Shown here: one piece after another, positions 60,623 to 64,000 of the stretch
Layout of the letters: every line of letters starts with the position of its first letter
How positions within the stretch are numbered: the first letter of the stretch is position 1
Program-made: the position numbers and the translations under genes
The notes under the pieces: generated by a model
What the model was told of the DNA's origin: nothing
What the model saw: only the letters and a program-made list of their open reading frames with translations
Database searches by the model: none
Assembly (NCBI GenBank): GCA_905215345.1
Contig: CAJMPR010000013.1
Span: 1-64,000 of the forward strand
Source: an uncultured bacterium
GTDB taxonomy: Bacteria; Bacteroidota; Bacteroidia; Bacteroidales; Bacteroidaceae
Direction of reading: 5' to 3'
Length of the DNA: 64,000 nucleotides

Positions 60623-61978
60623 ATGTATAAGCTCAACCAATATTATTCCTTCCGTATCTTTATCAGCTTGCTGGTAGCTTTTTTTGCCGGAATAATGTGG
60701 ACGCTCTTTTTTTTCAAAGTATCCTTCTCTAACGGGTTTGGCGATCCTCTGTTCTGGGCTATCCTCACTACTCTACTCCTCCCTTTGGCAATCTATTGGC
60801 AACAATTATTTTACAGCCGGCAATCACGACAGGTTCTCTTTATGCTTGATGCCATTGAAAACAACGACAGTGCTATCCACTTTTCCGAGACAGAGTGTAC
60901 TTCTGAAAATCATGCCGTAAACCGTGCTTTGAATCGTGTAGCTCGTATACTATATAACGTAAAGAGTGAAACTGCCCAAAGAGAGAAATATTATGAATTA
61001 ATTCTTGACAGTGTCAATACCGGAATTATCGTATTGAATGACAACGGCGCCATTTATCAGAAAAATAATGAGGCCCTCCGTTTACTCGGACTGGATGTCT
61101 TCACTCATGTCCGCCAATTATCCCGTGTCGATAAACATCTTATGAATATAATTACTGAATGTCACCCCGGAGATAAACTACAATTAGCGTTCAGTAATGA
61201 ACGTGGCACAATCAATCTCTCCATCCGTGTCAGTGACATTACCATTCGTCAGGAACATTTGCGTATCCTTGCTTTAAATGATATCAACAGCGAACTGGAT
61301 GAAAAGGAAATCGATTCATGGATACGACTGACACGTGTACTAACCCATGAAATTATGAATGCAGTAACCCCTATTACGTCTTTAAGTGATACATTGCTGG
61401 GACTTACCGAAGAAAAAGCGTCAAAAGAAGAAATATGCAACGGGTTACAAACAATTAGCAGCACAGGTAAAGGACTCCTTGCCTTTGTGGAATCTTACCG
61501 GAAGTTTACCCGTATTCCTACCCCTGAACCTTCTTTATTCTATATCAAAGACTTTATCAATCGTATGGTTGAATTAGCACGACATCAGTACCCTGACGCT
61601 CCAGTAACATTTCATATCGACATCACGCCTGATGACCTCATACTCTATGCCGATGAAAATCTAATCTCACAAGTTATCATCAATTTACTGAAAAATGCAA
61701 TACAAGCTTTTGAAGTATCTCCCTCTCCAATTAAAGAAAGGCAAATCAATATACGCGCCTATTGCAATGAAGCCGAAGCTATCTTAATAGAAATATCCAA
61801 TAATGGCCCCGCCATTCCATCCGATATCGCCGAACATATATTTATACCTTTCTTTACGACTAAAGAAAACGGTAGCGGTATTGGTCTGAGTATTTCACGT
61901 CAAATCATGCGTTTATCCGGTGGCAATATATCCCTGATACCCGGAAAAGAAACAACTTTTGTGTTAAAATTCAATTGA
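60623..61978 (+). CDS. Sensor histidine kinase, NtrB-like
   Basis: 451 residues. Two membrane helices (about 10-30 and 36-58) with almost no periplasmic loop between them come first. A PAS-like domain follows (about 125-215, LILDSVNTGIIVLNDNGAIYQKN). The H-box has H242 in LTHEIMNAVTPI, then the N-box LLKNAIQAF and the G-box GSGIGLSISRQIM. The short periplasmic part suggests sensing inside the membrane or cytoplasm. It pairs with the regulator encoded 11 bp upstream. Confidence 0.95.
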   Translation: MYKLNQYYSFRIFISLLVAFFAGIMWTLFFFKVSFSNGFGDPLFWAILTTLLLPLAIYWQQLFYSRQSRQVLFMLDAIENNDSAIHFSETECTSENHAVNRALNRVARILYNVKSETAQREKYYELILDSVNTGIIVLNDNGAIYQKNNEALRLLGLDVFTHVRQLSRVDKHLMNIITECHPGDKLQLAFSNERGTINLSIRVSDITIRQEHLRILALNDINSELDEKEIDSWIRLTRVLTHEIMNAVTPITSLSDTLLGLTEEKASKEEICNGLQTISSTGKGLLAFVESYRKFTRIPTPEPSLFYIKDFINRMVELARHQYPDAPVTFHIDITPDDLILYADENLISQVIINLLKNAIQAFEVSPSPIKERQINIRAYCNEAEAILIEISNNGPAIPSDIAEHIFIPFFTTKENGSGIGLSISRQIMRLSGGNISLIPGKETTFVLKFN

Positions 61979-62072
61979 ACTAATTAATAGTTTTATTTGT
62001 TAAGAAATTGAGGATCTTTGCATATTTAAGATACAAAACACATTCTATTTCAAACCTTATAACACACTAATT

Positions 62073-63527
62073 ATGTTATTTACAGCAGAAAACATTTTAC
62101 TCGTAGGTTCCGTTTTACTTTTTATCAGTATCATCGTTGGAAAAACCGGTTATCGTTTCGGAGTCCCCGCTTTGCTACTTTTCCTCGTCGTAGGTATGCT
62201 TTTCGGTAGTGACGGACTTGGACTGCAATTCCATAACGCCAAAGAAGCACAATTCATCGGTATGGTTGCCTTAAGCATCATTTTGTTTTCCGGTGGTATG
62301 GATACGAAGTTTACTGAAATCAAACCGATTCTTAGTCCGGGAGTAGTGCTTTCTACAGTCGGCGTCCTGCTCACAGCGTTATTTACCGGATTATTTATCT
62401 GGTGGCTTTCCGGTATGAGCTGGACTAATATCCATCTACCACTTATCACCTCGTTGTTACTGGCTTCCACGATGTCATCTACGGATTCTGCCTCTGTATT
62501 CGCTATTCTGCGGTCACAAAAGATGAATTTAAAACACAACCTGCGTCCAATGTTGGAGTTAGAAAGCGGTAGTAATGATCCAATGGCTTATATGTTGACC
62601 ATCGTGTTGATTCAGTTTATACAGTCCTCCGGCATGGGCGTTTCCCAAATTGTACTTTCTTTCGTCATACAATTCATCGTTGGTGCCGGTGCAGGTTATT
62701 TATTGGGGAAAGTGGCAATTCTGATGCTCAACCGGTTAAATATCGATAACCAATCTCTTTATCCTATTTTGCTGTTATCTTTCGTTTTTTTCACTTTCTC
62801 AATCACTGATTTGATGAAAGGTAACGGCTATCTGGCTGTATATATCGCCGGCATGATGGTTGGTAACAATCGTTTTATGTATCGCAAAGAAGTTTATACC
62901 TTTATGGACGGGCTGACGTGGCTCTTCCAAATCATCATGTTCCTTTGCCTCGGCCTGCTTGTGAATCCTCACGAAATGCTGGAAGTAACGGTCGTCGCAC
63001 TGCTTATCGGTGTATTTATGATTATCATCGGACGTCCGCTCAGTGTTTTCCTTTGTCTGTTACCTTTCGGTAAGCGAATCACTCTAAAATCCAAGTTATT
63101 CGTTTCTTGGGTAGGACTACGTGGAGCGGTTCCTATCATATTCGCTACTTATCCGGTAGTGGCAAACGTACCCGGTGCAGATGTTATTTTCAATATTGTG
63201 TTCTTCATCACCATTGTCTCGCTTGTAGTTCAGGGTACCACTGTTTCGTATGTAGCGCGTTTGTTGGGGCTTTCAACTCCAATGGAGAAAACCGGAAATG
63301 ATTTCGGAGTGGAATTACCTGAAGAAATAGATTCTGATTTACGGGATATGACTGTAACTCAAGAAGTACTCGATAAAAAAGGTGATACATTAAAAGACAT
63401 GAATTTACCGAAAGGAACCCTCGTAATGATTGTAAAACGCGGTGATGAATATCTTATACCCAATGGCACACTGAAACTTCATGTGGGAGACAAACTACTC
63501 CTTATTTCAGAAAAGGCCAAAGAATAA
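62073..63527 (+). CDS. Cation/proton antiporter, CPA1 NhaP2/CvrA type
   Basis: 484 residues. About twelve helices over residues 1-400. The motif STMSSTDSASVFAILRS carries the transport-site Asp, and NDPMAYML follows. A C-terminal TrkA_C (RCK_C) domain (about 405-484, DKKGDTLKDMNLPKGTLVMIV) is typical of the potassium/proton exchanger group. It exchanges K+ or Na+ for protons in the inner membrane. It is a single-gene unit after the histidine kinase gene, 94 bp apart. Confidence 0.94.
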   Translation: MLFTAENILLVGSVLLFISIIVGKTGYRFGVPALLLFLVVGMLFGSDGLGLQFHNAKEAQFIGMVALSIILFSGGMDTKFTEIKPILSPGVVLSTVGVLLTALFTGLFIWWLSGMSWTNIHLPLITSLLLASTMSSTDSASVFAILRSQKMNLKHNLRPMLELESGSNDPMAYMLTIVLIQFIQSSGMGVSQIVLSFVIQFIVGAGAGYLLGKVAILMLNRLNIDNQSLYPILLLSFVFFTFSITDLMKGNGYLAVYIAGMMVGNNRFMYRKEVYTFMDGLTWLFQIIMFLCLGLLVNPHEMLEVTVVALLIGVFMIIIGRPLSVFLCLLPFGKRITLKSKLFVSWVGLRGAVPIIFATYPVVANVPGADVIFNIVFFITIVSLVVQGTTVSYVARLLGLSTPMEKTGNDFGVELPEEIDSDLRDMTVTQEVLDKKGDTLKDMNLPKGTLVMIVKRGDEYLIPNGTLKLHVGDKLLLISEKAKE

Positions 63528-63594
63528 GAAATATAGGAAACTATTCTCTTATGAAAAAAACTCCAAACCGCTTGGTTTGCATCGCTATAAGCCC

Positions 63595-63602
63595 TATATT
63601 TG
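63595..63602 (+). promoter_or_regulatory. -7 promoter box for the acyl-CoA synthetase gene
   Basis: TATATTTG, 32 bp before ATG 63635. Just upstream, CAAACC and GGTTTG (63564-63579) can form a small hairpin that may end the antiporter transcript. Confidence 0.55.
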
Positions 63603-63634
63603 CGCAGTTTTAACTAAAGTGTGCAGAAATACGA

Positions 63635-64000
63635 ATGAAACAGGAACAACGGTTCATTGACTATATAGAACAAAGCATCATTAAGAATTGGGATAAAAAT
63701 GCCCTGACAGACTACAAAGGGGTTACCTTACAATACAAAGACGTAGCTCGTAAAATAGCAAAGTTCCACATCGTATTGGAAAGTGCCGGTATACAACCCG
63801 GTGACAAGATTGCTGTATGTGGACGTAACAGTGCTCATTGGGCTGTATGTTTTCTGGCTACAGTAACCTATGGAGCAGTTATCGTTCCTATTCTTCACGA
63901 ATTCAAAGCAGACAATATACATCATATAGTCAACCATTCTGAGGCAAAGCTCCTTTTTGTGGGCGATCAAGCTTGGGAGAATCTGAATGAAGAAGCCATG
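63635..64000 (+). CDS. Long-chain acyl-CoA synthetase (AMP-binding), 5' part only
   Basis: The first 122 codons, cut by the right edge. The translation begins MKQEQRFIDYIEQS and contains TLQYKDVARKIAKF, GIQPGDKIAVCGRNSAHWAV and GAVIVPILHEFKADNI, the N-terminal pattern of AMP-forming long-chain fatty-acid CoA ligases. The ATP/AMP signature lies beyond the window. It would activate fatty acids with ATP and CoA in the cytoplasm. Confidence 0.9.
   Translation, partial: MKQEQRFIDYIEQSIIKNWDKNALTDYKGVTLQYKDVARKIAKFHIVLESAGIQPGDKIAVCGRNSAHWAVCFLATVTYGAVIVPILHEFKADNIHHIVNHSEAKLLFVGDQAWENLNEEAM

Overview
The window reads as a chromosomal segment of a gut Bacteroides species (phylum Bacteroidota). Three things support this. 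Many genes carry a TAnnTTTG -7 promoter box, which is the Bacteroidota consensus. Outer-surface lipoproteins begin Cys-Ser-Asp-Asp-Asp-Asp after the lipobox. The gene families are typical of the group: TonB-dependent receptors, DUF4374, DUF1573, DUF1460, DUF4301, PepSY-like proteins and paired FtsX-like permeases. The species cannot be named from sequence reading alone. No rRNA, tRNA, CRISPR array, IS element or prophage was seen.

Region 1 (1-12,500) is dominated by four cobalamin (B12) riboswitches. One is cut by the left edge and serves a gene outside the window. One precedes a BtuB-like receptor plus a lipoprotein CbiK. One precedes the anaerobic ribonucleotide reductase pair nrdD-nrdG. 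One precedes a TonB receptor / DUF4374 lipoprotein / PepSY membrane protein trio that has the layout of the xusABC xenosiderophore system.

Region 2 (12,580-20,925) is a corrin-ring operon: an exported cobaltochelatase, then four two-domain fusion proteins (CbiH-CbiC, CbiE-CbiT, CbiG-CbiF, CbiJ-CbiD), then a coupled outer-membrane protein. With cbiL at 29,078 these supply every ring-forming step from sirohydrochlorin to cobyrinic acid by the cobalt-early route.

Region 3 (21,000-29,000) holds a heme catalase, a FecCD/BtuCD-type ABC importer, and an RclA / DUF417 / AraC cluster that resembles the reactive-chlorine defence genes of E. coli.

Region 4 (29,800-51,900) is mostly housekeeping and nutrient genes: OPT transporter, esterase, GH2 beta-galactosidase, dnaB, ispE, purT, a long RelA/SpoT enzyme whose hydrolase half looks inactive, dgkA, panB, a HAD phosphatase and a MATE exporter. 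Short heptamer-repeat hairpins sit in several gaps.

Region 5 (51,900-62,000) is an ABC exporter operon (two paralogous FtsX-like permeases and a LolD-like ATPase) plus a nearby NtrC-type response regulator and kinase. Upstream of the exporter there is a sigma-54 promoter (57,416-57,432) and two 17-bp palindromes 21 bp apart, so the regulator probably activates the exporter.

The right end carries a CPA-type cation/proton antiporter and the start of an acyl-CoA synthetase cut by the window edge.
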